Source: Bradyrhizobium zhengyangense
GTDB taxonomy: Bacteria; Pseudomonadota; Alphaproteobacteria; Rhizobiales; Xanthobacteraceae
Length of the DNA stretch: 64,000 nt
Direction of reading: 5' to 3'
Assembly: GCF_022012435.1 (NCBI RefSeq)
Contig: NZ_JAKLUA010000002.1
Location: forward strand, 310,001 to 374,000
Shown: piece after piece, positions 51,422 to 61,266 of the stretch
Numbering within the stretch: the stretch's first letter is position 1
Layout of the letters: every line of letters begins with the position of its first letter
The notes under the pieces: generated by a model
The model's database searches: none
Seen by the model: the letters and a program-made list of their open reading frames with translations, nothing else
What the model was told of the DNA's origin: nothing
Program-made: the position numbers and the translations under genes

Positions 51422-51976
51422 TCAATTCACTCCCGGGATCGGGTACTGCTGGAGTACCTCTTTGTAATAAGGCTCGTTGTCGATCTTCATGGTAGCGAGC
51501 ACGCGTACCACACCACAATAAAAGGCGATGGTGAGCACAAGGTCGACCATGTGCTCGTCGGAGAGATGCTGCTTGAGTTCAGCGAAAGTTGCGTCCGACA
51601 TCGCGAGCTCCCGCACCATTTCGCGGGCGCCTTTCAGGATCGACTTGGCGAGCGGCTCGAGCTTCGACGGCTTGCCCTCGGTCTCCGCCATCAGGCCGGC
51701 GATGTCTTCGTCTGTAACGCCGAACTCCTTGCCGATCTTCACGTGGTGCGTGAACTCGTATTCCGACTTCTCCATCCAGCCGACCTGGAGGATCGCCAGC
51801 TCCCGCAGGCGCGGGTCGAGCTTGCTCTTGAAGCGGATGTAGCCGCCGATGCCGTTGAAAGCGCGCGCCATCTCCGGTGAGTTGACCAGCAGCTTGTGCA
51901 GGTTGGTGTTGCGCTTGAGCATATCGCGATATTCGGGCGCGACCTGGTCGGCCTCGAGATAGGGCAGGCGGGCCAT
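51422..51976 (-). CDS. Carboxymuconolactone decarboxylase / AhpD-like family protein
   Basis: 184 residues from the ATG at 51976, which has AGAGGAAACACA upstream. LRELAILQVGWMEKSEYEFTHHVKIGKEFGV is the CMD/AhpD core: the usual CxxC is replaced here by YEFTHH, so it cannot be an alkylhydroperoxidase of the thiol type, and a His-based role is more likely. It sits between two SDR genes on the same strand, and probably acts on the same substrate family. Confidence 0.83.
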   Translation of the reverse strand: MARLPYLEADQVAPEYRDMLKRNTNLHKLLVNSPEMARAFNGIGGYIRFKSKLDPRLRELAILQVGWMEKSEYEFTHHVKIGKEFGVTDEDIAGLMAETEGKPSKLEPLAKSILKGAREMVRELAMSDATFAELKQHLSDEHMVDLVLTIAFYCGVVRVLATMKIDNEPYYKEVLQQYPIPGVN

Positions 51977-51986
51977 TGTGTTTCCT

Positions 51987-52799
51987 CTAGTGTTCTTGTG
52001 ACTCGCGTTCGGGCGCCTGCAGCGTGACGCCGCCGTCGACCACCAGCACCTGGCCGGTGATGTAGCGCGCGAAATTGCTGAGCAGAAATTTGACGGCATG
52101 GCCGACGTCCCAGCCGGTGCCTTCGGTCTTGAGCAGGGAGGCCCTGGCGCGGTTGGCGCGCGCCTGCTCGCTCATGCCGCGGGCATAGACCATCGGCGTG
52201 TACATCGGCCCGGGGCAGATGCAGTTGACACGGATGTTGTCGCGGCCGTGATCGACCGCCATCGCGCGCGTGAGGCCAATGATGGCCGCCTTGGAGGTCG
52301 TGTAGGTCGTGAGCCCGCGCGGCCGTAGCGCGGAGATCGAGGAGATATTGACGATCGCGCCGCCCTTGGCGGTTTTGATCATGGCGGGAATCGCATGCTT
52401 CGACAGTAGGAACATGGTCTCGACATTGACCTGCATGACGCGGCGATATTGCTCGGGTGCCTCGTCGACCACGCTGCCGCGGCTGCCGATGCCGACATTG
52501 TTGTCAAGGAAATCGAGCCGACCCCAGCGGTCGAGTGCGGCGTCGACGAGCTGTTTGCAATCACCTTCGCTGGTGACGTCACCGCCGTGGGGCGCGGCCG
52601 TGCCGCCCTCGGCTTTGATCATCTCGACGGTGCGCTCGGCGAGCTTGAGGTCGAGATCGGCGACCAGCACCTTTACGCCGGCGCGGGCCAGCAGAATTGC
52701 TGCGGCGCGACCGTTGCCGATGCCGTCACCAGCGGCGCCGCCGCCGCTGATCAGCGCCACCTTGCCGGCGAGGCCGGCATCGTCCTCAGGGCCCTGCAT
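51987..52799 (-). CDS. Short-chain dehydrogenase/reductase
   Basis: 270-residue SDR with the relaxed glycine motif SGGGAAGDGIGNG (about 18-30), DNNVGIG, catalytic ISSISA serine and YTTSK. It shares its motif pattern with the SDR at 50620 and they probably arose by duplication. It starts the three-gene set SDR, CMD-like, SDR. The likely role is oxidation of a ring hydroxyl, inferred from neighbours only. Confidence 0.88.
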   Translation of the reverse strand: MQGPEDDAGLAGKVALISGGGAAGDGIGNGRAAAILLARAGVKVLVADLDLKLAERTVEMIKAEGGTAAPHGGDVTSEGDCKQLVDAALDRWGRLDFLDNNVGIGSRGSVVDEAPEQYRRVMQVNVETMFLLSKHAIPAMIKTAKGGAIVNISSISALRPRGLTTYTTSKAAIIGLTRAMAVDHGRDNIRVNCICPGPMYTPMVYARGMSEQARANRARASLLKTEGTGWDVGHAVKFLLSNFARYITGQVLVVDGGVTLQAPERESQEH

Positions 52800-53032
52800 G
52801 TCGTTTCATCCCGATATTTTCGTGCAAACTAGCAACGCGCCGCCTGGGTGAGAAGGCCCGCCGTCCCGCGTCGATGTCATTGACATCGCACGGAATTGCA
52901 TGCCGCCGGACGAGATGAGCTGCGGTTGAGCAGCAACTGCTCGGAACCGTCTTCACGCAACTGCGTTTGTGGCTGGAGCGCTTTTCGCGTTACCCTCGTT
53001 GCCGGGGTCTCCCAATCGCCAGTGGCTTGCCG

Positions 53033-53866
53033 ATGAATCTGCTCGATCCACAAGGGCCGGTGGCTGCCGCCAACAGCACCATCCTGGTCGATTCCGTCTT
53101 CATCATGCTCGCGATCGTGGTGCCAACCATTTTCGCGATCCTCGCTTTTGCGTTCTGGTTTCGCGCCTCCAACACGAAAGCACGCTTTCAGCCTGACTTC
53201 GTCTATTCCGGCCGCGTCGAGATGGTGGTGTGGGCGATCCCCGCGCTAACGGTCATCCTGCTCGGCGGCGTCGCCTGGATCGGCTCGCACCAGCTCGATC
53301 CGAGAGCGCCCGTGCCAGGCACCGGCAGCCCGGTGCGCATTCAGGCAGTGTCGCTCGACTGGAAGTGGCTTTTCATCTATCCGGACCAGCGGATCGCCAC
53401 CGTCAACACGTTGACAGTACCCGCAGGCGCTGAGCTCAATTTCCAGCTGACATCGTCGAGCGTGATGAACGTGTTCTTCATCCCGCAGCTCGGCAGCATG
53501 ATCTACACCATGAACGGCATGGTGACGAGGTTGAACCTGCGTGCTGACAATGAGGGCAAGCTGCAAGGCCTCTCGGCACATTTTTCCGGCGATGGCTTTC
53601 CGGACATGATGTTCGACGTCAACGTGATCTCGCCGCTCGCCTTCCCTGATTGGGTGGCGGGCACGGCGAAAAGCGATGCCGTGCTGAACGAGGACAGCTA
53701 CAAGAAGCTGATGCAGCAGGGCATCGAGAAGGGTAGGCCGACCTATCGGCTGGACGATCCCCGCCTGTTCGACCTGATAGCAACCCAGCACATTCCGCCG
53801 GGACCGGGGCCGGAGCTCCTCTCCGATGCCGGCCGTCCCCACAGTGGAGGCGTTGATGCTCGGTAA
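53033..53866 (+). CDS. cyoA: Cytochrome bo-type ubiquinol oxidase subunit II
   Basis: 277 residues from the ATG at 53033; the start is uncertain, as the frame is open to a TTG at 52967 and no lipobox cysteine is found in the expected place. Two membrane helices (about 18-40 and 60-82) precede a periplasmic cupredoxin domain. [21 protein letters not shown] and [14 protein letters not shown] lack the CuA cysteines, which marks a quinol oxidase, not a cytochrome c oxidase. The stop overlaps cyoB by 11 nt. Confidence 0.85.
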   Translation: MNLLDPQGPVAAANSTILVDSVFIMLAIVVPTIFAILAFAFWFRASNTKARFQPDFVYSGRVEMVVWAIPALTVILLGGVAWIGSHQLDPRAPVPGTGSPVRIQAVSLDWKWLFIYPDQRIATVNTLTVPAGAELNFQLTSSSVMNVFFIPQLGSMIYTMNGMVTRLNLRADNEGKLQGLSAHFSGDGFPDMMFDVNVISPLAFPDWVAGTAKSDAVLNEDSYKKLMQQGIEKGRPTYRLDDPRLFDLIATQHIPPGPGPELLSDAGRPHSGGVDAR

Positions 53867-55856
53867 GCTCGACTGGTCGGCCATTCCGTTCGATCAGCCG
53901 ATTCCGCTGATAGCGGGTGGCGTGGTGCTGGTTGCGATCCTCGCCGTGCTGATCTGGGTCGTCGTGAAAGGGCATCTGTCCTATCTCTGGCACGAATGGA
54001 TCACCAGCGTCGATCACAAGCGCATTGGCGTGATGTACATCCTGCTGGCCTCGGTGATGCTGCTGCGCGGCGGCAGCGATGCCATCATGATGCGGGTCCA
54101 GCAGGCGATCGCCTATCAATCGCAAGGCTATCTGCCGCCGGAGCACTACAACCAGATCTTTTCTGCGCATGGCACCATCATGATCTTCTTCGTGGCGATG
54201 CCGTTCGTGATCGGACTGATGAATTTGGTGGTGCCACTTCAGCTCGGCGTGCGCGACGTCGCGTTTCCGACGCTCAATTCGGTCGGCTTCTGGCTCACCG
54301 CGACAGGTGCCTTGCTGGTCAATCTCTCGCTCGTGATCGGTGAGTTCGCCCGCACCGGCTGGCTTGCCTTTCCACCGCTCTCGGAGCTGTCTTACTCGCC
54401 TGGAGTAGGTGTCGATTATTACGCCTGGTCGCTCCAGATATCAGGCGTCGGCACGCTGGTGGCAGGCATCAACCTTGTCACGACAGTGCTGAAGCTGCGG
54501 ACCAAGGGCATGAACTATCTGCGCATGCCGATGTTCTGCTGGACCACGCTCGCTTCGAACCTCCTCATCGTCGCGGCGTTCCCGATCCTCACCGCGACGC
54601 TGGCGATGCTGCTGCTCGACCGTTACCTCGGCTTCCATTTCTTCACCAACGAGGCCGGCGGCAACGTCATGATGTTCATGAACCTGATCTGGGCCTGGGG
54701 GCATCCGGAGGTCTACATCCTCGTGCTGCCGGCCTTCGGCATCTTCTCCGAGGTGGTCTCGACCTTCTCCGGCAAGGCGCTATTCGGCTATCGCTCCATG
54801 GTGCTGGCCACCATGGCGATCTGCGTCATCTCCTTCATGGTCTGGCTGCATCACTTCTTTACGATGGGCGCAGGCCCCGACGTCAACGCCATCTTCGGCA
54901 TCGCGAGCATGATCATCGCGGTGCCGACGGGCGTGAAGATCTACAACTGGCTGTTCACGATGTATGGCGGTCGCATCCGTTTTGCGACGCCGATGCTGTG
55001 GGCGGTCGGCTTCATGGTCACCTTCATCATCGGCGGATTGACCGGCGTTCTGGTCGCGGTGCCGCCGGCGGATTTCATGCTCCACAACAGCATGTTCCTG
55101 GTCGCCCACTTCCACAACGTGATCATCGGCGGCGTGCTGTTCGGCGCCTTTGCCGGCTTCGAATACTGGTTTCCGAAGGCCTTCGGCTTTCGGCTTGACG
55201 AGCGCTGGGGCAAGCGGGCGTTCTGGTTTACCTTCCTCGGCTTCTACATCACCTTCGTGCCGCTCTATGTTGCCGGCATGCTCGGCATGACGCGGCGCTT
55301 GCAGCATTATGACGTCGCGGCGTGGCGGCCGTGGATGATCGTGGCAGCAATCGGCATGGCCGTGCTGTCGATCGGCGTGATCTGCCAGATCATGCAGCTC
55401 GTCGTCAGCATCCGTAATCGCGAGGCCTTGCGCGACCGCACCGGCGACCCCTGGGACGGCCGGTCGCTGGAATGGGCGACCTCCTCGCCGCCGCCGGTGT
55501 TCAACTTCGCCTTCCATCCTGATGTCCGCGGCGAGGACGCCTATTGGGACATGAAGATCGCGGCCCAGCAGCAATCGCTCGAACACGAAGTGCCCGAATA
55601 TCACGACATCGAGATGCCCAGGAACTCGCCGACCGGCTTCGTCTGCGCGTTTTTCGCCGCGATCATGGGCTTTGCGTTGATCTGGCACATCTGGTGGATG
55701 GTGATTTTGGGCGGCATTGGCGCCTTCGCGACCTTCGTCGTGTTCGCCTGGCGCGACCATGACGAATACGTCATCCCGGCCGCGGAGGTCGCCGCGATCG
55801 ACCGCGCCAATCTCGAGGAACGGCGCAACCTTGTCAGCATGGCGGGGGCAATCTGA
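53856..55856 (+). CDS. cyoB: Cytochrome bo-type ubiquinol oxidase subunit I
   Basis: Catalytic haem-copper subunit, 666 residues, about 15 helices. The CuB and haem ligands are seen in [13 protein letters not shown], the [11 protein letters not shown] helix, the WLHHFF histidine pair, and [16 protein letters not shown] precedes the ATG at 53856 by about 6 nt; the longer frame to 53826 lies inside cyoA. It reduces oxygen with electrons from quinol and pumps protons. The stop overlaps cyoC by one base (TGATG). Confidence 0.93.
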   Translation: MLGKLDWSAIPFDQPIPLIAGGVVLVAILAVLIWVVVKGHLSYLWHEWITSVDHKRIGVMYILLASVMLLRGGSDAIMMRVQQAIAYQSQGYLPPEHYNQIFSAHGTIMIFFVAMPFVIGLMNLVVPLQLGVRDVAFPTLNSVGFWLTATGALLVNLSLVIGEFARTGWLAFPPLSELSYSPGVGVDYYAWSLQISGVGTLVAGINLVTTVLKLRTKGMNYLRMPMFCWTTLASNLLIVAAFPILTATLAMLLLDRYLGFHFFTNEAGGNVMMFMNLIWAWGHPEVYILVLPAFGIFSEVVSTFSGKALFGYRSMVLATMAICVISFMVWLHHFFTMGAGPDVNAIFGIASMIIAVPTGVKIYNWLFTMYGGRIRFATPMLWAVGFMVTFIIGGLTGVLVAVPPADFMLHNSMFLVAHFHNVIIGGVLFGAFAGFEYWFPKAFGFRLDERWGKRAFWFTFLGFYITFVPLYVAGMLGMTRRLQHYDVAAWRPWMIVAAIGMAVLSIGVICQIMQLVVSIRNREALRDRTGDPWDGRSLEWATSSPPPVFNFAFHPDVRGEDAYWDMKIAAQQQSLEHEVPEYHDIEMPRNSPTGFVCAFFAAIMGFALIWHIWWMVILGGIGAFATFVVFAWRDHDEYVIPAAEVAAIDRANLEERRNLVSMAGAI

Positions 55857-56497
55857 TGTCGATGACCGCGACCGTCGGCCGCGCGCATGCCGATCCTCAT
55901 CACATCGGTGTTGTCATCGAGCATCGCGGGCCCGCGCCGAAGCGGATCGTGACCGCCTATGGCTTCTGGGTGTTCCTGCTCTCCGACATCGTGATGTTCT
56001 CCTGCTTTTTTGCGGCCTACGCCGTGCTGGTCAGCCAGACCGCCGACGGTCCGAAGGGCTCGGAGATTTTCGAGCAGCGCAACGTCGCGATCGAAACCGT
56101 CTGCCTGCTGCTGTCGAGTTTCACGTGCGGTATGGCCAGCATCGCCGCCGACGTGCGCAACCGGTTCTGGTTCTATCTCGGCATGGCCGTAACTTGCGTG
56201 CTGGGGCTGATCTTCCTCGCCATCGAGTTCAGGGAGTTCGCCGATCTCGTCTCCCGCGGCTATGGCCCGTCGCGCAGCGCCTTCCTGAGCGCGTTCTTCT
56301 CACTGGTCGGCTGCCACGGCCTGCATGTCTCGGCAGGCGTGCTTTGGCTGCTCACCATGATGGCACAGGTCTTTGCCAAGGGCTTTCGCGCCGATGTGCT
56401 GCGCCGGATGATGTGCTTTGCGCTGTTCTGGCACGCGCTCGACATCATTTGGGTTGGAGTCTTTTCCGTGGTCTATTTGCTTGGGAGTGGCGTATGA
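55856..56497 (+). CDS. cyoC: Cytochrome bo-type ubiquinol oxidase subunit III
   Basis: 213-residue five-helix subunit. YGFWVFLLSDIVMFSCFFAAYAVL, then GCHGLHVSAGVLWLL and FALFWHALDIIWVGVFSVVYL, are the family hallmarks. It stabilises the oxidase core. Start and stop are coupled to the neighbours through TGATG and ATGA overlaps. Confidence 0.92.
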   Translation: MSMTATVGRAHADPHHIGVVIEHRGPAPKRIVTAYGFWVFLLSDIVMFSCFFAAYAVLVSQTADGPKGSEIFEQRNVAIETVCLLLSSFTCGMASIAADVRNRFWFYLGMAVTCVLGLIFLAIEFREFADLVSRGYGPSRSAFLSAFFSLVGCHGLHVSAGVLWLLTMMAQVFAKGFRADVLRRMMCFALFWHALDIIWVGVFSVVYLLGSGV

Positions 56498-56877
56498 GCG
56501 ATCAGACGCACATCGAACATGACCTCGCGCCGGGCGAAGAAGAGCAGCACAGCGTCGGTGAGCGCATCGTCGGCTACGTCGTCGGCCTGGGTCTCGCGCT
56601 GCTGCTCACCGCGACCTCGTTCTTCATCGCCGGCACGGATCTGGTCTGGCAGCCTTCGATCCCAGTCGCGCTGATCGTGCTCGCGATCGCGCAGATGGGC
56701 GTGCACCTCGTCTTCTTCCTGCACATCACCACGGGACCCGACAACACCAACAACGTGCTGGCGCTGGCCTTCGGGCTGCTGGTCGTTTTCCTGGTGGTCG
56801 GTGGCACCGTCTGGATCATGGCGCATCTCAACCAGAACATGCCGCCGATGGATCAGTTCATCCGGATGCACAGCTAG
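56494..56877 (+). CDS. cyoD: Cytochrome bo-type ubiquinol oxidase subunit IV
   Basis: 127-residue three-helix assembly subunit. SVGERIVGYVVGLGLALLLTATSFFI, then VLAIAQMGVHLVFFLHIT and FGLLVVFLVVGGTVWIMAHLN are typical of CyoD. It starts in the cyoC stop codon. It completes a cyoABCD operon; no cyoE (haem O synthase) follows. Confidence 0.92.
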   Translation: MSDQTHIEHDLAPGEEEQHSVGERIVGYVVGLGLALLLTATSFFIAGTDLVWQPSIPVALIVLAIAQMGVHLVFFLHITTGPDNTNNVLALAFGLLVVFLVVGGTVWIMAHLNQNMPPMDQFIRMHS

Positions 56878-56885
56878 CGCTGCGC

Positions 56886-56918
56886 AAAAAAGAAGAGCCG
56901 CTTGTTGTGACAAGCGGC
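56886..56918 (-). terminator. Hairpin terminator between cyoD and the nuclease-like gene
   Basis: GCCGCTTG-TTGTGA-CAAGCGGC (56897-56918) is a perfect 8-bp hairpin. On the minus strand a T-rich tract follows it (56896 back to 56886), so it would end transcription of the minus-strand nuclease-like gene. Its effect on cyoD transcripts is less certain because no T-run follows on the plus strand. Confidence 0.55.
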
Positions 56919-57093
56919 CCAAGTCTAGGGAGGAAACGCCCGAGCAAGGACAATCCGATGAGGATCGTCTGCCAAGGAAAACGCCCGCGCAAAGCGCTTG
57001 CGTACACATATAGGTGCAGCAACTCCCGATTCAGTTCAATTCCGGATCAATACGGTCTAGGACTACCACTCACGGGTGCGTGAACCAAAATGT

Positions 57094-57882
57094 TCACTTT
57101 GGCCGGCGGCAGTTGTACGCCTTGCGGAAGCCGGAGGCCTGGGCGTCGTCCTCCGAGCAGAACCAGCGGTCCGGCTTGGTCGTCGCGGCATAGCTCGGGC
57201 AGCCCCTCAAGTGATAAATGCCGATATTGCCGGTGACGCGGGCGCGCACCGCGAGCTTACCTTTGATGGTGCAGCTCGGCGGCGCCGTCAGCTCCTCCGG
57301 AAACAGCACCGCCCGAATCTCCTTGTCGCGGTCGGGACGGCAGGCGGCGCCGAGCAGGGAGCCGTCCTTCTTGCCGGTACGGAATTCTTGCGGTGCAACA
57401 AAGCAGCCCTTCCAGATGCCTGATGACGCCGTCCTCGCCTCGGCGGCCGCCGGCTTGACATTGGCCTTGAGGGGCTCGCGCGCGATGGCGAAGCCCAGCC
57501 TGACGAGTTGCTCGTTCAATGATACCTTCTCGCCCTCGACCGTGCAGATCGCGCGGTGGCGCTTGCCAAAATTCTTCTCGGGACCGACGTCGTCACAGCG
57601 CACCGGCTTGCCGCCGATCAGCTTGGCGAGCTGGTCGCGGGCCTCGATGCCGCAGGTCCAGGGATCGGCGTGGTCGTCGATGCAGACCTGGTCCAACTCG
57701 GGCGCGTCGACGCCATCGAGCCGGTAGGTGATGTCGCCAAGCTGGATCGAATTGGCATCCCGGACCGTCGCGGCCGCAGTCAGCGCGGTGGCAGGACTGG
57801 AGGTCCCCAAAAATCCGGAAAGAGCGAGAAATAAAACAAGCGCGAAGGCGCGGGCAGCGGCCAATGAATATTCGAAGGACAT
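57094..57882 (-). CDS. Exported thermonuclease-like (SNase domain) protein
   Basis: 262 residues with a signal peptide or anchor (about 10-35). The SNase-like core (about 40-160) has [22 protein letters not shown] (the common Asp-Ala-Pro-Glu motif), [11 protein letters not shown], and [13 protein letters not shown]. The usual Arg of the active site (R-x-x-G-I-D) is partly kept as YRLDGVD. The C-terminal 90 residues are a cysteine-containing module with [28 protein letters not shown] and a late [17 protein letters not shown], often found with SNase domains. Probably periplasmic nuclease or binding protein. Confidence 0.8.
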   Translation of the reverse strand: MSFEYSLAAARAFALVLFLALSGFLGTSSPATALTAAATVRDANSIQLGDITYRLDGVDAPELDQVCIDDHADPWTCGIEARDQLAKLIGGKPVRCDDVGPEKNFGKRHRAICTVEGEKVSLNEQLVRLGFAIAREPLKANVKPAAAEARTASSGIWKGCFVAPQEFRTGKKDGSLLGAACRPDRDKEIRAVLFPEELTAPPSCTIKGKLAVRARVTGNIGIYHLRGCPSYAATTKPDRWFCSEDDAQASGFRKAYNCRRPK

Positions 57883-58082
57883 AATTTCTCGCTATCGATT
57901 GCTCTTGCTCCTCGTTCCTAGCATCCGGCAGACGCGAGACCAATGGTCTGCGCTGTGCGAAGTGCGACATTCGCCAGCCAGCCTTTACTCGCCGGCCGGT
58001 CTGCCCCTATCGTTTGATGGCCTTGTGAGCCGTGATGGCCGAATCGCCCGGGAAGTGGCGAGGGCGGGAGGAAGACTTTTCG

Positions 58083-59681
58083 ATGAAAGACCCCGTGGAC
58101 GTCCTGATCATCGGCGCTGGCGCTTCAGGCGCGGCAGTGGCGTGGTCGTTGGCCGAGACCAAGATGCACATTCTCTGCCTGGAGCAGGGCGGCTGGATGA
58201 ACCCGGCGGAATATCCGAGCACGGGCCGGGACTGGGAGGCCAGGTTCTTCGGCGAGTGGTCGTCGAGCCCCAATATCCGCGGCCGGCCCGAGGACTATCC
58301 TGTTAACGACGACAATTCCCCGATCAAGGTCGTGAATTATAACGCGGTCGGGGGCTCGACGGTGATGTACACCGCGCACTGGCCGCGGCTGCATCCTTCC
58401 GATTTCAAGGTGAAGACGCTCGACGGTGTCGCTGACGACTGGCCGATCGACTACGACGCGCTGACACCGTTCTTCGAAGAGAACGACCGCATGATGGGCA
58501 CGTCTGGCCTGTCAGGCGATCCGCTGTCGCCGCTGACGCATCCGCCGATGCCTCAGCAGCCGATGGGCCTGTCTGGCGCCATCGTCGCCAAGGCCATGAA
58601 CAAGCTCGGCTGGCACTGGTGGCCGTCGGATACGACGGTCGCAACCATGGACTATGAGGGGCGGGCGCGCTGCATCAATCTCGGCCATTGCACGCCCGCC
58701 TGCGCACAAGGCGCAAAATCCTCGACCGACATCACCTATTGGCCGCATGCGGTTCGGGCCGGCGTCGAGCTGCGCACGCATTGCCGGGTGCGCGAGATCA
58801 CCACCGACGAGAACGGGATGGCCACCGGCGTGGTCTATTACGACAAGGACGGCATCGAGCAGTTCCAGCCCGCGCATGTCGTGATCATCGCCTGCAATGG
58901 CGTCGGCACGCCGCGGCTGCTGCTCAACTCGAAATCCGACCGCTTCCCGAACGGCCTTGCCAATTCGTCCGGCCTCGTCGGCAAGAATTTGATGTTCCAC
59001 CCCTATGCGCAGATCTACGGCTATGTGAAGGAGCCGACCGACTCCAATCGCGCGCCGCCGACCTGTCTGTGGAGCAAGGAGTGGTACGACACGGACCTGT
59101 CGCGCGGTTTCGTGCGCGGCTATGGCGTCCAGTTCGTGCGTGGCGCCGGGCCGGTATTCGAGGCTGTGGTCAGCGAGCAGAAGGGCATTCTGCCCTGGGG
59201 AGAAGATCACCACCGCGTCTTCCGCAAGCTCAACGGCCATCGGCTCGGCTTCTCCGCGATCTGCGAGGACCTGCCGGAGGAGCATAACCAGGTCACGCTC
59301 GATCCCGTGCTGAAGGACAGCCACGGCATTCCCGCCCCGAAGATCGACTACACGATCTCCGAGAACAGCCGGAAGATGATGGACCATGCGCTCGCCCGCG
59401 GCCGCGAGGTTCTGGAGATGGCGGGCGCCACCGACATCTGCGTCAACTCCCCGATCCCCTGGGGCGGCTGGCATCTGCTCGGTACCGCGCGGATGGGCAC
59501 AGACCCCCAGCGCTCCGTCGTCAACGAATGGGGCCGCACGCACGACGTGAAGAACCTCTTCATTGTCGATGGCAGCATCTTCGTCACCTCGGGCGGCGTA
59601 AACCCGACCTCCACCATCCAGGCCCTCGCGCTCTACATCGCCGACCAGATGAAGCAGCGTCTCGCCAACCTGTTCGACTGA
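58083..59681 (+). CDS. GMC-type FAD oxidoreductase (gluconate 2-dehydrogenase large-subunit-like)
   Basis: 532 residues from the ATG at 58083 (GGGAGGAAGAC upstream). The Rossmann FAD motif GAGASGAAVA (about 11-20) and the C-terminal GGVNPTSTIQALALYIAD with the active-site region GGWHLLGTARMGTD are clear. GMC enzymes oxidise sugars, polyols or alcohols. The next gene is a subunit-3-like protein, so the pair probably forms a membrane-linked dehydrogenase using quinone or cytochrome c. No cytochrome subunit is visible beside it. No Tat signal is seen on this subunit. Confidence 0.88.
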   Translation: MKDPVDVLIIGAGASGAAVAWSLAETKMHILCLEQGGWMNPAEYPSTGRDWEARFFGEWSSSPNIRGRPEDYPVNDDNSPIKVVNYNAVGGSTVMYTAHWPRLHPSDFKVKTLDGVADDWPIDYDALTPFFEENDRMMGTSGLSGDPLSPLTHPPMPQQPMGLSGAIVAKAMNKLGWHWWPSDTTVATMDYEGRARCINLGHCTPACAQGAKSSTDITYWPHAVRAGVELRTHCRVREITTDENGMATGVVYYDKDGIEQFQPAHVVIIACNGVGTPRLLLNSKSDRFPNGLANSSGLVGKNLMFHPYAQIYGYVKEPTDSNRAPPTCLWSKEWYDTDLSRGFVRGYGVQFVRGAGPVFEAVVSEQKGILPWGEDHHRVFRKLNGHRLGFSAICEDLPEEHNQVTLDPVLKDSHGIPAPKIDYTISENSRKMMDHALARGREVLEMAGATDICVNSPIPWGGWHLLGTARMGTDPQRSVVNEWGRTHDVKNLFIVDGSIFVTSGGVNPTSTIQALALYIADQMKQRLANLFD

Positions 59682-59688
59682 GGCCGAC

Positions 59689-60138
59689 ATGTCCGAAAGT
59701 CTTCAACTGACGCGCGCTCAACGCGACGACCTGCGCACCATCGCCGCGATGATCGTGCCCGCCAGCGACGAGTACAAGGTGCCCGGCGCCGACGATGCCG
59801 CGATCCAGGCCGATATGCTGGCGACGCTCGGCCGCGACACCAAGATGGTGACGGCGGCGCTGGACCATCTGGCGCGCCTGGCCGGCGGGCCGCTTGCCGA
59901 GCTCGATGCCTCGAAGCGCAATGCCGCGGCGCAGGAATTTCGCAAGAAAGGCGGCGCGGCCGCGGCAACGCTCGTGCGCGTGGTGCTGCAATGCTACTAC
60001 CGCGACGACCGCGTGCTGCGCTCGCTCGGGCTGGAGTTGCGTGCGCCGTTTCCCAAGGGCTACGTGCTCCCGGATGGCGACTGGTCGCTGCTCGATCCGG
60101 TCAAAGCCAGGGGCGGCACGCTGCGGCGCGCGCCCTAG
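59689..60138 (+). CDS. Gluconate 2-dehydrogenase subunit 3-like protein
   Basis: 149 residues, 7 nt after the GMC gene, with GAGG before the ATG. LTRAQRDDLRTIAAMIVPASDEYKVPGADD is the family start; the rest is helical, ending in a short proline-rich tail. The small subunit of such dehydrogenases normally carries the Tat signal that exports the pair, but no twin-arginine sequence is seen here, so localisation is uncertain. Operon with the GMC gene. Confidence 0.78.
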   Translation: MSESLQLTRAQRDDLRTIAAMIVPASDEYKVPGADDAAIQADMLATLGRDTKMVTAALDHLARLAGGPLAELDASKRNAAAQEFRKKGGAAAATLVRVVLQCYYRDDRVLRSLGLELRAPFPKGYVLPDGDWSLLDPVKARGGTLRRAP

Positions 60139-60230
60139 CCATCTGGGCAGTCCGGCCTTGCACCCCCGGGCTTGCACCTTGCGCCCGATGGAACAGGCCA
60201 CCATCTGTGTGAGCCTCAAGGACTCTTGCC

Positions 60231-61250
60231 ATGCTGGATTTCACTTCAGATATCGTCGATGACGCACCGTCATCGCGAACGACAGAATCTGCTCCGGTCG
60301 ATGACCGGGCCCTGCTGGACGCCTATTCCAACGCTGTGATCGATGTGACCGACCGCGTCGGTCCCGCCGTCGTGCGCGTCGAGACCGGACCAAAGACGCC
60401 GAACGGCCGCGAGCGCGGCGGGCTCGGCTCCGGCATTGTGATCTCGCCTGACGGCCTCGTCCTCACCAACAGCCACGTGGTCGGCTCGGCCAAGGAGATC
60501 CGGCTGCGGGACGTCGAAGGTCATGTTGGCGATGCGCGCGTGCTGGGCGTCGATCCCGATACGGATCTCGCGCTCCTGCGCGCCAACGGCGTGCGCGACT
60601 TGCCCTATGCCGCGCTTGGCAATTCCAAAACGCTCCGGCGCGGCCAGCTCGTGATCGCGATCGGCAACCCGCTCGGTTTCGAATCGACCGTCACCGCCGG
60701 CGTGGTTTCTGCGCTCGGGCGCTCGATCCGCTCGGTCAGCGGCCGGACCATTGAGGACGTGATCCAGACCGATGCCGCGCTCAATCCCGGCAATTCGGGC
60801 GGGCCGCTGGTGTCGTCAAATGCCGAGGTGATCGGCATCAATACGGCTATCATCAACGGTGCGCAGGGCATCTGCTTTGCGGTTGCGAGCAACACGGCGC
60901 AATTCGTACTGTCGGAGATCATCCGCCACGGCTATGTCCGCCGCGCCTTTATCGGTGTTGCCGGGCAGACCGCGCCGGTCCCGCGGCGGCATGCGGTGCT
61001 GGCCGGCGTCGAGAACAAGATGGGCGCGCTCTTGATGCAGATCGAGCAGGACGGCCCGGCGGCGAAGGCGGGCCTGTTGCCCGGCGACGTCGTCATCAAG
61101 CTGGACGGTGTCGAGATCAACGGCGTGGATGATCTGATCCGCGTGCTCGACCGCGACCGGATCGGCCGGCGGCTCGCCATGGACGTGTTGCGGCTCGGCC
61201 GGCTGCGGGCGATCGATATCGATCCCATCGAGCGGAAACCGGCCCGCTAG
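60231..61250 (+). CDS. HtrA/DegP-type trypsin-like serine protease without signal peptide
   Basis: 339 residues. The catalytic triad is complete: His82 (TNSHVV), Asp112 (DTDLAL) and Ser189 (GNSGGPL). A PDZ domain (about 240-330) begins with IGVAGQTAPV and has GPAAKAGLLPGDVVIKLDG. AAGGA lies 8 nt before the ATG. The N-terminus MLDFTSDIVDDAPS is acidic and has neither signal peptide nor membrane anchor, unlike DegP, DegQ or DegS, so the enzyme should be cytoplasmic. It lies on the same strand as its flanking genes, 92 nt after the GMC small-subunit gene. Confidence 0.87.
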   Translation: MLDFTSDIVDDAPSSRTTESAPVDDRALLDAYSNAVIDVTDRVGPAVVRVETGPKTPNGRERGGLGSGIVISPDGLVLTNSHVVGSAKEIRLRDVEGHVGDARVLGVDPDTDLALLRANGVRDLPYAALGNSKTLRRGQLVIAIGNPLGFESTVTAGVVSALGRSIRSVSGRTIEDVIQTDAALNPGNSGGPLVSSNAEVIGINTAIINGAQGICFAVASNTAQFVLSEIIRHGYVRRAFIGVAGQTAPVPRRHAVLAGVENKMGALLMQIEQDGPAAKAGLLPGDVVIKLDGVEINGVDDLIRVLDRDRIGRRLAMDVLRLGRLRAIDIDPIERKPAR

Positions 61251-61266
61251 CTGCGGGACGGCAGGC

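Noticed and set aside
51422..51976. Alkylhydroperoxidase AhpD activity
   Set aside because: The family fold is present, but the CxxC motif needed for AhpD chemistry is absent.
53033..53866. Cytochrome c oxidase (aa3/caa3) subunit II
   Set aside because: The CuA ligands are missing and the sequence follows CyoA, so a quinol oxidase was called.
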